Shown here: one piece after another, positions 7,589 to 15,982 of the stretch
Layout: every line of letters starts with the position of its first letter
How positions within the stretch are numbered: the first letter of the stretch is position 1
NCBI RefSeq assembly: GCF_001905345.1
Contig: NZ_LFBV01000003.1
Coordinates: 290,234 to 354,233, forward strand
DNA from: Streptomyces uncialis
Lineage (GTDB): Bacteria; Actinomycetota; Actinomycetes; Streptomycetales; Streptomycetaceae
DNA length: 64,000 nt
Direction of reading: 5' to 3'
Translations under genes and position numbers: made by a program
The notes under the pieces: model-generated
Databases searched by the model: none
Told to the model about the DNA's origin: nothing
What the model saw: only the letters and a program-made list of their open reading frames with translations

Positions 7589-9642
7589 CTCACGAGGACG
7601 AGTGCGATGGCGAGGACGGTGAACGCGGCGACGGTCTGGGCGAGGTACTGGTGGAGCTGTCCGCTCTGCGGTCCGCGGGCCCATCGGCCGAGCGCGCGTG
7701 CGGCGGACGCGACGCCTTCGACGGCGCGGTCGACACCCGTTTCGACGCGGCGGTCGGTCCACCGGGCGAGGGCGAGGACGCCGCGCGCCACGCCGTCGAC
7801 GGCCCGGTCCAGGAGCCGGTCGTCGAAGACGGCCAGGGCGTGGGCGACGCGGATCGTGGGGCGTACGAGGAGGAGTCGTGCCGCGGCTTCCAGGCGGAGC
7901 CAGTCGGTCCACGGCGCTCCGAGGGCGGGGGCGCCCCAGGTCCACACGATGGCGGAGGCGAGCAGGGCCAGCCCACCGGAGAGGGCGAACTCCCAGGCGA
8001 CGGGGACCGGTTGCGTCGCGCCCCCGAGGACCCGGGCCACCGCGTCCCGCGCCGGAGGCACGGCGAGCGCGGTGAGGCCGACGCATGCGACGGCGAGGAG
8101 GACGAACGGCGGCGCCTCCACGCGCGGCAGCCGGGTGCCGGAGGCGGACGGCTCGCCGGGTGGGCGGCTGCCGGGCGCGGACGGCATGCGGGGTAGCTGG
8201 GTGCCGGGCGCGGGTGGCTCGCCGGGAGGGCCGCTGCCGGACACAGTTGGCCGGCCGGGACGGCCGCTGCCGGGCGCGGGTGCCGTGTCCGGCAGGTGGG
8301 TAGCGGACGCGGATGACTCGCGGCGCGGAAGGCCGGTGCCGGACACGGGTGTCACGCTCGGGACGCCGCTGCCGGGCACGGGTGCCGGACGCCATACGAA
8401 CCAGAGTGCCTTCACCGCGTACACGGCGGAGATCACCCCGGCCGCCAGCCCCACCGCGTACAGCCAGGCGCTCTCCGCCAGCGCGCCCGCCAGCAGCAGG
8501 TCCTTGGCCGCCCAGAGGGAGAGCGGCGGAATCCCGGCGAGCGTCAGCGCGGACACGGTGAAGGAGAGGCCGGCCGTCCGATGGCGGCGGGCCGACCCGC
8601 GCAGGGCGGGCAGGGTCCGTACGCCGAGGGCGGTGAGCCAGGCACCGGCGACGAGGAACGCCAGGCTCTTGGCCGCCGCGTGGGCCATGAGCTGTACGGT
8701 CCCGCCGGTGACGGACCCCGTCCCGGCCGCCATCACCATGAAGCCGATCTGGGCGCAACTGGACGCCGCGAGGAGTTGCTTGAGGTCGGTCTGGGCGACG
8801 GCGACCAGTCCGAGCAGTACCGCCGTGGCGGCGCCGGTCCACGCGACGGCCGGGCCGCCCCAGCCCGAGGCGCTGAGCAGCGGCTCCAGCCGGAGCAGCA
8901 GATACGCCCCGGCCACCACCATGGTCGCGGAGTGCAGCAGCGCGGAGACCGGGCTGGGCCCCCGCATGGCGTGTGAGAGCCAGAAACTGAAAGGCAGCTG
9001 GGCGGACTTCCCCAGGGCCGCCACGATCACCCCGGCGGTGACGGCGGAGAGCCAGGGTTCGGCGGTGCGGGAGAGTCCGTCCAGGGCCAGGGCGTTCGCC
9101 TGGCCGCCGGCCAGGGCCGCGCCGGCGGCCAGATAGAGCCCGAGGTCGGCCGCGCGTGTGGTGAGGAAGGCCGTGTTCGCCGCGCGTCCGCGCGCCGGGT
9201 CGCGCCACCAGAAGCCGATGAGTGCCCAGGAGGTGGCCCCCATCACCTCCCATGCCATCAGCAGGACGGGGAGGGAGGCGGCCGTGACCGTGGTGAGCAT
9301 CGAGCCGCTGAACAGGAGCATCAGACCGAAGAAGCGGGCGCGGGATTCCCCGGGGCCGATGTCGCCGGCGCTGAAGAGCAGGACGGCCGCGGTGATCGCC
9401 GCCACGGTCACCGCCGTCAGACCGGACAGGCCGTCCACCGCCAGGCGTACGGGCAGGTGCTCCAGCAGGGGCGCCTCGGCGGTGGGGTGCCGCAGGGCGG
9501 CGGCGACGGCGAGACCGAGGGTCGCGGTGGCGCAGGCGACCGCCACCGCCGGGGCGGCCCGGTCGGCATACCGTCCGGCCGCTGTCAGCAGCGCGCCGAC
9601 CGTCAGCGGCAGGGCGATCAGCGCCCACAGCAGCGCGCTCAT
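7585..9642 (-). CDS. nuoL: NADH-quinone oxidoreductase subunit L with repeat insertion
   Basis: A 685-residue NuoL-type antiporter subunit. The core carries the conserved GKSAQLPFSFWLSHAM segment and LLAASSCAQIGFMVM. Unusually, between a helix ending VWRPAPVP (about residue 420) and the next helix starting PPFVLLAV lies a Pro/Gly/Ser-rich stretch of about 80 residues made of 11-residue repeats; it is encoded by a 33-bp minisatellite. The usual long lateral helix region is shortened. Its start overlaps the nuoK stop by ATGA. The insertion sits in a loop between helices, so it is probably tolerated rather than functional; that is inference. Confidence 0.9.
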   Translation of the reverse strand: MSALLWALIALPLTVGALLTAAGRYADRAAPAVAVACATATLGLAVAAALRHPTAEAPLLEHLPVRLAVDGLSGLTAVTVAAITAAVLLFSAGDIGPGESRARFFGLMLLFSGSMLTTVTAASLPVLLMAWEVMGATSWALIGFWWRDPARGRAANTAFLTTRAADLGLYLAAGAALAGGQANALALDGLSRTAEPWLSAVTAGVIVAALGKSAQLPFSFWLSHAMRGPSPVSALLHSATMVVAGAYLLLRLEPLLSASGWGGPAVAWTGAATAVLLGLVAVAQTDLKQLLAASSCAQIGFMVMAAGTGSVTGGTVQLMAHAAAKSLAFLVAGAWLTALGVRTLPALRGSARRHRTAGLSFTVSALTLAGIPPLSLWAAKDLLLAGALAESAWLYAVGLAAGVISAVYAVKALWFVWRPAPVPGSGVPSVTPVSGTGLPRRESSASATHLPDTAPAPGSGRPGRPTVSGSGPPGEPPAPGTQLPRMPSAPGSRPPGEPSASGTRLPRVEAPPFVLLAVACVGLTALAVPPARDAVARVLGGATQPVPVAWEFALSGGLALLASAIVWTWGAPALGAPWTDWLRLEAAARLLLVRPTIRVAHALAVFDDRLLDRAVDGVARGVLALARWTDRRVETGVDRAVEGVASAARALGRWARGPQSGQLHQYLAQTVAAFTVLAIALVLVR
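8135..8386. repeat. 33-bp tandem repeat inside nuoL
   Basis: Seven full units and one partial, each starting (G/C)TGCCGG; six are 33 bp and one is 36 bp, so the frame is kept. On the coding strand each unit gives 11 residues of the type G-T/S-x-x-P-x-x-P-x-A-P/S. Units are diverged but in phase, which points to old expansion under reading-frame selection. Confidence 0.85.
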
Positions 9643-9944
9643 TTCTTGAGCTCCGCCGCCATGTCGGTCGTGTCGATCTCGCGCGTCCGGAACAGCGCGG
9701 TGACCACCGCGAAGCCGACGGCCATCTCCACCGCCATCACGGTCACCGCGAGGACGACCAGGACCTGCCCGTCCGCCGCGTCGGGGGTGAGGAAGTGCCA
9801 GATCGCCGCCGCGCCGACGATGACGCCTCCCAGCATCAGCTCCAGGCCCATCATCAGCATCACGACGGACTGCTGGGTCAGCGCGCCGAACAGTCCGATG
9901 CTGAACAGGGCGGCGGCGAGCAGCAGAAGCAGGTCCAGGCTCAC
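9639..9944 (-). CDS. nuoK: NADH-quinone oxidoreductase subunit K
   Basis: A 101-residue protein with three membrane helices, the normal NuoK length. The second helix carries the conserved glutamate in MMGLELMLGG and the third in VMAVEMAVGFAVV, the pair of membrane acidic residues typical of the family. The GTG start overlaps the nuoJ stop. The C-terminus is short and charged. It is part of the membrane arm of the reduced complex I encoded here. Confidence 0.93.
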   Translation of the reverse strand: MSLDLLLLLAAALFSIGLFGALTQQSVVMLMMGLELMLGGVIVGAAAIWHFLTPDAADGQVLVVLAVTVMAVEMAVGFAVVTALFRTREIDTTDMAAELKK

Positions 9945-10504
9945 CGGCCCCCGCCTCCCGGGACCGGGTCGTCGGCGGGGCGGGTGCGCAGATCGTCGCC
10001 GAACCGGTCGTAGCGGCCACGCCGGGTGGACAGGACGACGGTCGAGACGATGGTGGCGAAGAGGGCCATGCCCAGGGTCACCATCGTGAGCATCTGCGGC
10101 CCCATGAGCGACATACCGAGCGACATGGTGGGGTCGGTGGGCGGACGGCCCCGCCGGGCCGGCCATCGGGCGAGGAGGATTCCGGTGGCGAGTGCGGCGA
10201 ACACCGTCGTACAGATGACGGCCGCGCCCTTCTTGTTGTGCAGCATCGACATCGGCATGAGGCCGGCCGGGTTCATCATGAACATCACCATGAACACGGC
10301 CATGAGGGCCATCTCGATGGTCATCATCAGCACGATGACCACGCCGAGGTAGTCGAGCCCCAGCAGCAGGACCTCACCGCCGACGCAGAGCAGCGACAGC
10401 AGCAGCGCGTATGTGGCGCGGGCCATGGAGTCGAACCGGAAGACCATGACGCCGGAGGCGACGGCGAGGACCGCGAGCACCCAGAAGACGATGTCCTCGG
10501 TCAC
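9941..10504 (-). CDS. nuoJ: NADH-quinone oxidoreductase subunit J
   Basis: A 187-residue membrane subunit with about five helices. The third helix region GLDYLGVVIVLMMTIEMALMA matches the NuoJ helix that bears the pi-bulge and a conserved acidic residue. The GTG start at 10504 lies 16 bases after the nuoH stop with an AGAGGAAG ribosome site between. The Met-rich segment around residues 68-88 is unusual but fits a membrane helix plus loop. Confidence 0.9.
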   Translation of the reverse strand: MTEDIVFWVLAVLAVASGVMVFRFDSMARATYALLLSLLCVGGEVLLLGLDYLGVVIVLMMTIEMALMAVFMVMFMMNPAGLMPMSMLHNKKGAAVICTTVFAALATGILLARWPARRGRPPTDPTMSLGMSLMGPQMLTMVTLGMALFATIVSTVVLSTRRGRYDRFGDDLRTRPADDPVPGGGGR

Positions 10505-10520
10505 CGGATGGCACTTCCTC

Positions 10521-11465
10521 TCAGCGATTCAGTACGACGACGGCGACGACAAGGGCCTGCAACAGCGTGGCGGGTACGAGCACCAGCCAGGCGAACTCCG
10601 TGTAGCGCTCCATCCGCAGGGTGGGCAGGAGCCTGCGCCCGGCGACCAGCGCCGCCAGGACCAGCGCGGTCTTCAGCAGGGTCCATGCCCAGGGGGGCAG
10701 CAGCGGGCCGTTGCCCCCGCCGAGGAACAGCGGCACGCTGACGGCCGCGGTCACGACCATCAGCAGCCACCGGCCGCCCAGGAGGACCAGCCGGTCGACA
10801 CCCGACAGCTCCATGGCCGCCCCGCCCGCGGTGTCCCTGCCCAGCGGATGCCCGAACGGTCCCCAGAAGGACATCGCCATCGCGCTGAGCAGATAGACGA
10901 GGAACGCGACCGGCATCCACACCGCGAACCACAGGCCGTCCTGCGCCGCCACGACCTCCCCGACCCGGAGGGACCCGGCGCCCAGGGCGGCGGTGGTGAT
11001 CGCGAACATGTGCGGCAGTTCGTACGCGAGGCCCTGCGCGAGGAAGCGGTAGCCGCCGATCAGCGACAGCGCGGAGTTCGGGCCCCACCCGGTCAGCCAC
11101 ACCGCCGCCCAGGCCAGTGCCTCCATCGCGTTGAACCACACGATGCCGACGGCCGGGTCGCTCACCGGGCGGAACCCGAGTGGCAGTACCGCTCCCGCCA
11201 GTACGGCCGCCACGGGTACCAGCACCACCCCGATCCGGCCCAGCGCGACATCGGCCGCGATGGTCCGGCGTGGCTGCTGCGCGAGCAGCCGAAACGCCTC
11301 GCGCAGGGGAGACGCCGCCCAGGTACCCACCTCGCGCGGCGACCCCGGGCGGCCTCGCACCGCGGCGGCGGACAGCACCGCGTCGAACCCGGCGGTGACG
11401 ACCGCGACGGACACCAGGGCGACCGGCAGGATCACCGTCGCCCACAGGGGAGCGGCGTCAGGCAT
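10521..11465 (-). CDS. nuoH: NADH-quinone oxidoreductase subunit H
   Basis: A 314-residue membrane protein with about eight helices, the NuoH/ND1 fold that lines the quinone chamber. It shows a family-like polar loop LLAQQPRRTIAADVALGRIG and the acidic YELPHMFAITT segment (normally E-x-x-E-x-E in NuoH), but several charged loop residues seen in full complex I are missing. That fits a paralogue working without the standard Q-module. The start overlaps the end of the preceding NuoB/D-like gene by 8 bases. Confidence 0.87.
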   Translation of the reverse strand: MPDAAPLWATVILPVALVSVAVVTAGFDAVLSAAAVRGRPGSPREVGTWAASPLREAFRLLAQQPRRTIAADVALGRIGVVLVPVAAVLAGAVLPLGFRPVSDPAVGIVWFNAMEALAWAAVWLTGWGPNSALSLIGGYRFLAQGLAYELPHMFAITTAALGAGSLRVGEVVAAQDGLWFAVWMPVAFLVYLLSAMAMSFWGPFGHPLGRDTAGGAAMELSGVDRLVLLGGRWLLMVVTAAVSVPLFLGGGNGPLLPPWAWTLLKTALVLAALVAGRRLLPTLRMERYTEFAWLVLVPATLLQALVVAVVVLNR

Positions 11466-12747
11466 GCGCGCCCTCCGTCGCGGGTACGGCGACGGGCTCG
11501 TCCAGATCGGGGTCCAGGCTCGCCACGATGAGCCGGGCGCAGCCGAGTTCGGTACCGGTCAGCAGCTCCGGAAGAAGGTCGAGCAGCGCCTGCGAGGGAG
11601 GTACGGTCCCCTCGACCGTGCCGCGTGGTCCGATCAGCCGCCCGGTGGACAGCGGGCGGCCGTCGTCGAAGTCCCGGACCGCCCGGCGGGCCTCCCGCGA
11701 CCACGTCAGGAGCCGGTCGTGGACATCGCCGTCCGCCTCCAGCGCGGGACCGGTCACTCCCCGCTGCCGCGCCCGCTCCGCGGACAGCCTTCCCAGACCC
11801 GCGAGGCCCCAGCGCAGCGTCCGCGAGCGTTCGACCCGCTTCGTGAGGGCCTGGAGCGGCTCACCGCAGTGCCCGGACGGCGCGCCGGCCAGTACCTCGT
11901 CCCGCAGGTGCCTCAGTCGCGCCGCCGTGTCCGGCCGGCCCGCCAGCGAGAGAAGGCGGCCGAGGCTGTCCAGATGGGCCGCGCAGCGGCGGCGGGCCGC
12001 GGCGCCACGCTCGACCGGTTCGCCCCGAGCCGCCCGCGACCAGGGTTCGTTCCAGAAGGAGGTGCCGTCCGATGGACCAGGGAGACGGTCCACATGGATT
12101 TCCTGGACGATGTCGCCCTGCAACGCGCAGCGCAGGATCAGCCCGGCGGGCCAGTCGGCCAGCACGGGGCCCAGCGGCAGGTTCAGCCGGTCCAGGCTGA
12201 GCCCGTCCCGGTCGGCCGCCCGGTCGGCCATCGGCAGCCCCGCCACCGTGGACATCGTGTGCCCTTCATGGCCCGAGTGGCCGCCGGGTGCGTCCTGCCC
12301 GGGGTGACCTGGACCTGCATGGTCATGATGTGGCCCATGAGCGGGCCCTGCGGGTGCGGTGCCCTTGGCGGGGTGCGCGTCGTGTTTTCCGTCGGTGGCG
12401 TCCTCGTGTCCCAGGGGGGATTCGGCACGCGAGGCCGCTCTGTCGCGGAGCAGGGCGAAGCCCTCGTCCAGAGCCTGTGCGGCATGCTCGGGCCGTGTCA
12501 CATCGACGCGTGCCGCCGGCTGCGACATGGTCCGTAGCAGGGTGTCGAGCCGCCGGTCCTCCTCCGGACACGGACTGCCGCAGACCACCAGCAGATCCGC
12601 CGCCGCCGGGGCCTGTGCGGTCTCCCAGCCCCGCCGACGCAGTTCCGCCTCGACGCCGAGGCGCGCTTGCGTCGCTCCGGGCAGGACCGCCGGCAGAGCC
12701 ACGGGGCTGCGCACCGCCATACGCCGCAACCGGCTTCTCAGGTCCAC
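11458..12747 (-). CDS. Probable fused NuoB/NuoD-like protein of the truncated nuo operon
   Basis: A 429-residue soluble protein between nuoA and nuoH, where nuoB-C-D-E-F-G normally lie. Residues about 40-90 (AADLLVVCGSPCPEED...LLRTMSQPAARVDV) resemble the NuoB segment that follows its fold strand, but the NuoB double-Cys cluster motif is absent. A His-rich linker (about 12 His, residues about 120-165) follows. Then LPMADRAADRDGLSLDRLNLPLGPVLADWPAGLILRCALQGD recalls the start of NuoD. The GTG at 12747 is preferred over the ATG at 12720 because an AGGGGG site sits 7 bases upstream. The assignment to NuoB/NuoD ancestry is inference; otherwise it is a conserved hypothetical. Confidence 0.6.
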   Translation of the reverse strand: MDLRSRLRRMAVRSPVALPAVLPGATQARLGVEAELRRRGWETAQAPAAADLLVVCGSPCPEEDRRLDTLLRTMSQPAARVDVTRPEHAAQALDEGFALLRDRAASRAESPLGHEDATDGKHDAHPAKGTAPAGPAHGPHHDHAGPGHPGQDAPGGHSGHEGHTMSTVAGLPMADRAADRDGLSLDRLNLPLGPVLADWPAGLILRCALQGDIVQEIHVDRLPGPSDGTSFWNEPWSRAARGEPVERGAAARRRCAAHLDSLGRLLSLAGRPDTAARLRHLRDEVLAGAPSGHCGEPLQALTKRVERSRTLRWGLAGLGRLSAERARQRGVTGPALEADGDVHDRLLTWSREARRAVRDFDDGRPLSTGRLIGPRGTVEGTVPPSQALLDLLPELLTGTELGCARLIVASLDPDLDEPVAVPATEGAHA

Positions 12748-13091
12748 CGGAAAGCCCCCTCGCGCCACGCGTACAGGACACCGGCGAACAGGATTCCGAG
12801 GAAGAGGAACATCTCGACGACCGCGGCGACGCCGATCTCCGGCACGACCTTCACCCACGGGTACATGAAGAGCATCTCCATGTCGAAGGCGAGGAAGATC
12901 ATGGTGATCGGGTACCAGCGCACATGGAACCGTGAGAAGGCGTGCTGCTCCGGTGCGCGGCCCCCGCTGAACGGGTCGGCGTCCACGGCGGATCGGGCGG
13001 GCGCGAGCCACGTCGACACCCCGTAGAGCACCGCCAGCCCCGTCACGGCCACCGCCAGGAGCAGCAGGATCGGTGTCCACGCGTTCAACAC
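12738..13091 (-). CDS. nuoA: NADH-quinone oxidoreductase subunit A
   Basis: A 117-residue three-helix membrane protein. The loop and second helix FHVRWYPITMIFLAFDMEMLFMYPW contain the conserved acidic residues of NuoA. The GTG start at 13091 is chosen because GGAGG stands 7 bases before it; ATG 13118 would add 9 residues but has a poorly spaced site. It is the first gene of the leftward operon; the 10-base overlap with the following gene indicates coupling. Confidence 0.9.
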   Translation of the reverse strand: MLNAWTPILLLLAVAVTGLAVLYGVSTWLAPARSAVDADPFSGGRAPEQHAFSRFHVRWYPITMIFLAFDMEMLFMYPWVKVVPEIGVAAVVEMFLFLGILFAGVLYAWREGAFRWT

Positions 13092-13510
13092 ACCGCCGCC
13101 TCCGCTCGCTTCGCCCATGCTCCCCGCGCTACGGCGACCGGCAGCCAGGGCGGACCGGCGAGCGCGCCAGGGGCTCATGGTGGCTCACCCGTGAGGCAGG
13201 AACGGGAAGGCGCGGCCGACAAATATCCCAAGTCATGATGAAGCTGCCTATACCCGTCGAACAGACAACGGCACCCGGGTCCGCCCACGGTCACTCGCTG
13301 ATCCGGCGGCCCGGCTTGTCCGCTTATCGCAAGCACCCGGCGAGGCGATGTCTCGGGTCGCACGCCCCTACGCATATCGGAGTTCGCGGACCGGTCGCGG
13401 ACCCGCCGCGTTCCGCGACCGACGCGGGCCGGGGGCTCCTCACGGCTACGGGCATCAGGGCCACTGCGGGGCCGCATGGCGTGCGGCCCCCGGACCCCGG
13501 GCGGGACGGC
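13092..13510. other. Intergenic region upstream of the nuo operon
   Basis: No gene seen. The relatively A/T-rich part at 13220-13330 is the likely promoter area of the leftward nuo operon, without a clear hexamer pair. The right end holds the hairpin terminator of the peptidase gene. Confidence 0.4.
13468..13490 (-). terminator. Hairpin terminator of the peptidase gene
   Basis: Stem GGGGCCGCA/TGCGGCCCC, 9 bp with a 5-base loop, 21 bases beyond the stop codon of the leftward peptidase gene. Confidence 0.55.
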
Positions 13511-15073
13511 TCAGAAGCGGTTCGGGTGCTGCGGCAGCGGGGACTGCTGGGTCCGCGAGGTGCGGGGCGTGCTGGGAGCGCAGGTGGTGTCGCTCGCCGG
13601 AAGTTTCCCCGTCCGCAGGTACGACGCCACTGCCGCGTCAGCACACGCGCTTCCGCCGGAGAGGTAGACCCCGTGGCCCCCGCCGCCCTTGACGGTCACC
13701 ATCTTCGAGCCCTTGAGCGCGCGGCGCAGCCCCTTCGCGGCGACGAGCGGGGTCTGGGAGTCCCACTCGTTCTGGACGATCAGGGAGGGCACCCTGTTGT
13801 CGACCTTGGTCACCGGCTCACGGGACTTGTTCCAGAAGGCGCACGGCATGATGTTGGACGCGAAGTCCCCGTACAGGGGGTAGCGCTTCTTGTCCCGGAC
13901 CGCGTCCTTGCGGTACTGCGCCGGGTTCTTCGGCCAGGCGGCGGAGTGGTCACCGCAGGCGACGGCCCAGAACGACGCGTTGTAGTTGTCCGCCGGAGTC
14001 TCCTCGGCGAAGGCGGGCAGCGCGCGCCGCGCGGTCGGAGCGAGGGCGGTCCGCTGCCCGGCGGCGGCCTTCTTGAGTTCCACGACCAGTGTGCTGGCGT
14101 ACTCGACACCGAAGGTCGAGAACCGCATGTAGGTGCGTATCCTGTCGCCGTCGAGCATTTCGCCCTGGTACTCGAAGGGTTGCCGGTCGGCGCGGGCGAT
14201 CAGGTCCCAGAAGCTCTTGCTCACCTTCTGGGGGGTGTCGCCCAGTCCGTAGACCGGGTTCCGCTCCGCGGCCCACTTCGTCCACCGCCGGAACGCGGGC
14301 TCCGCGCCCTCGGCCCAGCCCTGGATCATGCCGCGCCAGACGCGCCCCGGGTCGACGGCGCTGTCGAGGACGAAGCGGCCGGTGCGCTTGGGGAACATCT
14401 GGGTGTAGACGGCGCCGAGATAGGTGCCGTAGGAGTAGCCCAGGTAGTTGAGCTTCTTCTCGCCGAGGACGGTACGGATCAGATCCATGTCCCGGGCGGT
14501 GTTGCGGGTGGTGATGTGCGGCAGCTTCTCCCCGGACCGCGCGCGGCACTTGGTGGCGACCGCCTTCGCCGTGGTGACGTCCCTGGCGTAGGTCCTCGCC
14601 TTGTACACACGCGGCCAGCGGGACTCGGCCGGGGAGAGCCCGCAGGTGACCGGGGAGCTCATGGCGACGCCACGGGGGTCGAAGCCGATGAGGTCGTACC
14701 GCTCCCGCACGGACCGGGGCAGCTCGGCGTGGAGCATCAGGGGGAAGGTGATCCCGGGACCGCCGGGGCCGCCGGGGTTGGAGAGCAGGACTCCGTGGCG
14801 TTTGCCCGGCGTACTGGTGCGGTAGCGGGATATCGCGATGTCGAGCTTCTTGCCGCCGGGCTTGGCGTAGTTGAGCGGAACCTTGACCTTGGCGCACTGG
14901 AAGGCGGCCGGCAGTCGTGGGTCGCAGCGCTTCCAGGTGGGGTTCTGCTCGGCGTACCGCGCCAGGGGACTCGTGGCGGGCGCCGGTGCGGCTGTCGCGG
15001 TGGTGGTCACGGCGGGGACCAGGGTGGCCATGACACTCACCGCCAGCACGGGAACGAGTCGTCGTCTCTGCAT
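13511..15073 (-). CDS. Secreted alpha/beta-hydrolase, tripeptidyl aminopeptidase type
   Basis: A 520-residue exported serine hydrolase. Residues 1-28 form a signal peptide (RRR, hydrophobic core, TATAAPA). The mature part shows the oxyanion segment SNPGGPGGPG, the nucleophile elbow GYSYGTYLG, an Asp in QNEWDSQTP and the catalytic His in GGGGHGVY, the pattern of Streptomyces tripeptidyl aminopeptidases (Tap/SlpD group), which remove N-terminal tripeptides from secreted proteins. Cysteines near both ends may form disulphides. The ATG at 15073 is preceded by GGAGG. It is transcribed alone, away from the DoxX gene. Confidence 0.85.
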   Translation of the reverse strand: MQRRRLVPVLAVSVMATLVPAVTTTATAAPAPATSPLARYAEQNPTWKRCDPRLPAAFQCAKVKVPLNYAKPGGKKLDIAISRYRTSTPGKRHGVLLSNPGGPGGPGITFPLMLHAELPRSVRERYDLIGFDPRGVAMSSPVTCGLSPAESRWPRVYKARTYARDVTTAKAVATKCRARSGEKLPHITTRNTARDMDLIRTVLGEKKLNYLGYSYGTYLGAVYTQMFPKRTGRFVLDSAVDPGRVWRGMIQGWAEGAEPAFRRWTKWAAERNPVYGLGDTPQKVSKSFWDLIARADRQPFEYQGEMLDGDRIRTYMRFSTFGVEYASTLVVELKKAAAGQRTALAPTARRALPAFAEETPADNYNASFWAVACGDHSAAWPKNPAQYRKDAVRDKKRYPLYGDFASNIMPCAFWNKSREPVTKVDNRVPSLIVQNEWDSQTPLVAAKGLRRALKGSKMVTVKGGGGHGVYLSGGSACADAAVASYLRTGKLPASDTTCAPSTPRTSRTQQSPLPQHPNRF

Positions 15074-15425
15074 GAGGTTGTCCTCCGGTGGATGAGCTCG
15101 CCCCGGTGCGGAGCGAGGCCAAGCGGCCTCTTCGCCACGGAAGATGGCACCGCGAAAGCCGTGGTTCATCTCCGGCTCACAGAAAGGGCACAGCGTTCCG
15201 GAAGACCATCGCGGCGACCTCAAGCTGAGGGCGAAGGGCCGGTCCGGTGACGCGGCGAGGCGAACCGCCCTGCACAGGACGATGCCCCACACCGGTCGGG
15301 TGGCAGGGGTTCCGCTGAACCGATCGTCCGGTGCGCACGTATGGCAAGTGCGGGAGGGCTCTCGTCCGTCGGCCCCGCCCCGTGTCTCCCAGGGAGGCGC
15401 CGAACGATCCGAGGAGCACCCGCCG
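15074..15425. promoter_or_regulatory. Divergent intergenic region
   Basis: 352 bases between the divergent peptidase and DoxX genes, which must hold both promoters. I cannot point to convincing hexamers; reading frames entering it are shadows. Confidence 0.4.
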
Positions 15426-15863
15426 ATGAGCACATCCCCCTTGAGCGACAGACTCTCCCGTCACCAGCCTCTCGTCCTCGGGCTGTTCCGTGTAGTCCTG
15501 GGTCTGCTGTTCACCAGCGAGGGCGCCGCCACGGTCTTCGGGGTGCTGGACCGGCCGAGGAGCCCCGTCGGCGACTGGCCGTTCTGGTACGCGGGGGTGA
15601 TCGAGCTGGTCTGTGGTGCTCTCGTCCTCCTCGGAGTGGCGACGCGTGGCGCGGCGTTCGTCAGCTCGGGGATCATGGCCTTCGCGTACTTCACGGAGCA
15701 CCAGCAGGACGGTCTCTTCCCGCTCCAGAACGGCGGCCTGGCCCCGGCGCTGTTCTGCTGGGGCTTCCTGCTGCTGGTCTTCTTCGGGCCGGGGCGGCTG
15801 TCCCTGTCGAGCCTGGTCCGCGGCGGAGGCGCGACCCGGCGGGGAGTTCGGGCGAGGCGCTGA
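15426..15863 (+). CDS. DoxX family membrane protein
   Basis: A 145-residue membrane protein with four hydrophobic helices (about residues 17-37, 52-72, 76-92 and 105-125) and the DoxX-type opening helix FRVVLGLLFTSEGAATVFG, followed by the GVIELVCGALVLLG helix. DoxX proteins take part in membrane redox or thiol homeostasis in several bacteria, but the function here is not shown. The start at 15426 follows a GAGGAGC ribosome site. Monocistronic. Confidence 0.82.
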   Translation: MSTSPLSDRLSRHQPLVLGLFRVVLGLLFTSEGAATVFGVLDRPRSPVGDWPFWYAGVIELVCGALVLLGVATRGAAFVSSGIMAFAYFTEHQQDGLFPLQNGGLAPALFCWGFLLLVFFGPGRLSLSSLVRGGGATRRGVRARR

Positions 15864-15882
15864 CAGCACGGTGAGATGCGAC

Positions 15883-15908
15883 CGGCGTCCCGTGGGTACG
15901 GGACGCCG
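15883..15908. terminator. Bidirectional hairpin terminator
   Basis: Perfect 11-bp stem CGGCGTCCCGT/ACGGGACGCCG with a GGGT loop in the gap between the convergent DoxX and NmrA-type genes. Confidence 0.65.
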
Positions 15909-15982
15909 ACGGCTTCCGTACCTCCGCCGTCAGGCGTCGGCGGGCTCCACGATGTCGTGGTTGCCCGCCGCCCCGGCGGGGG

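Noticed and set aside
6101..9136. 1011-codon forward frame across nuoM and nuoL
   Set aside because: Opposite-strand shadow of genuine complex I subunits; no start signals or domains.
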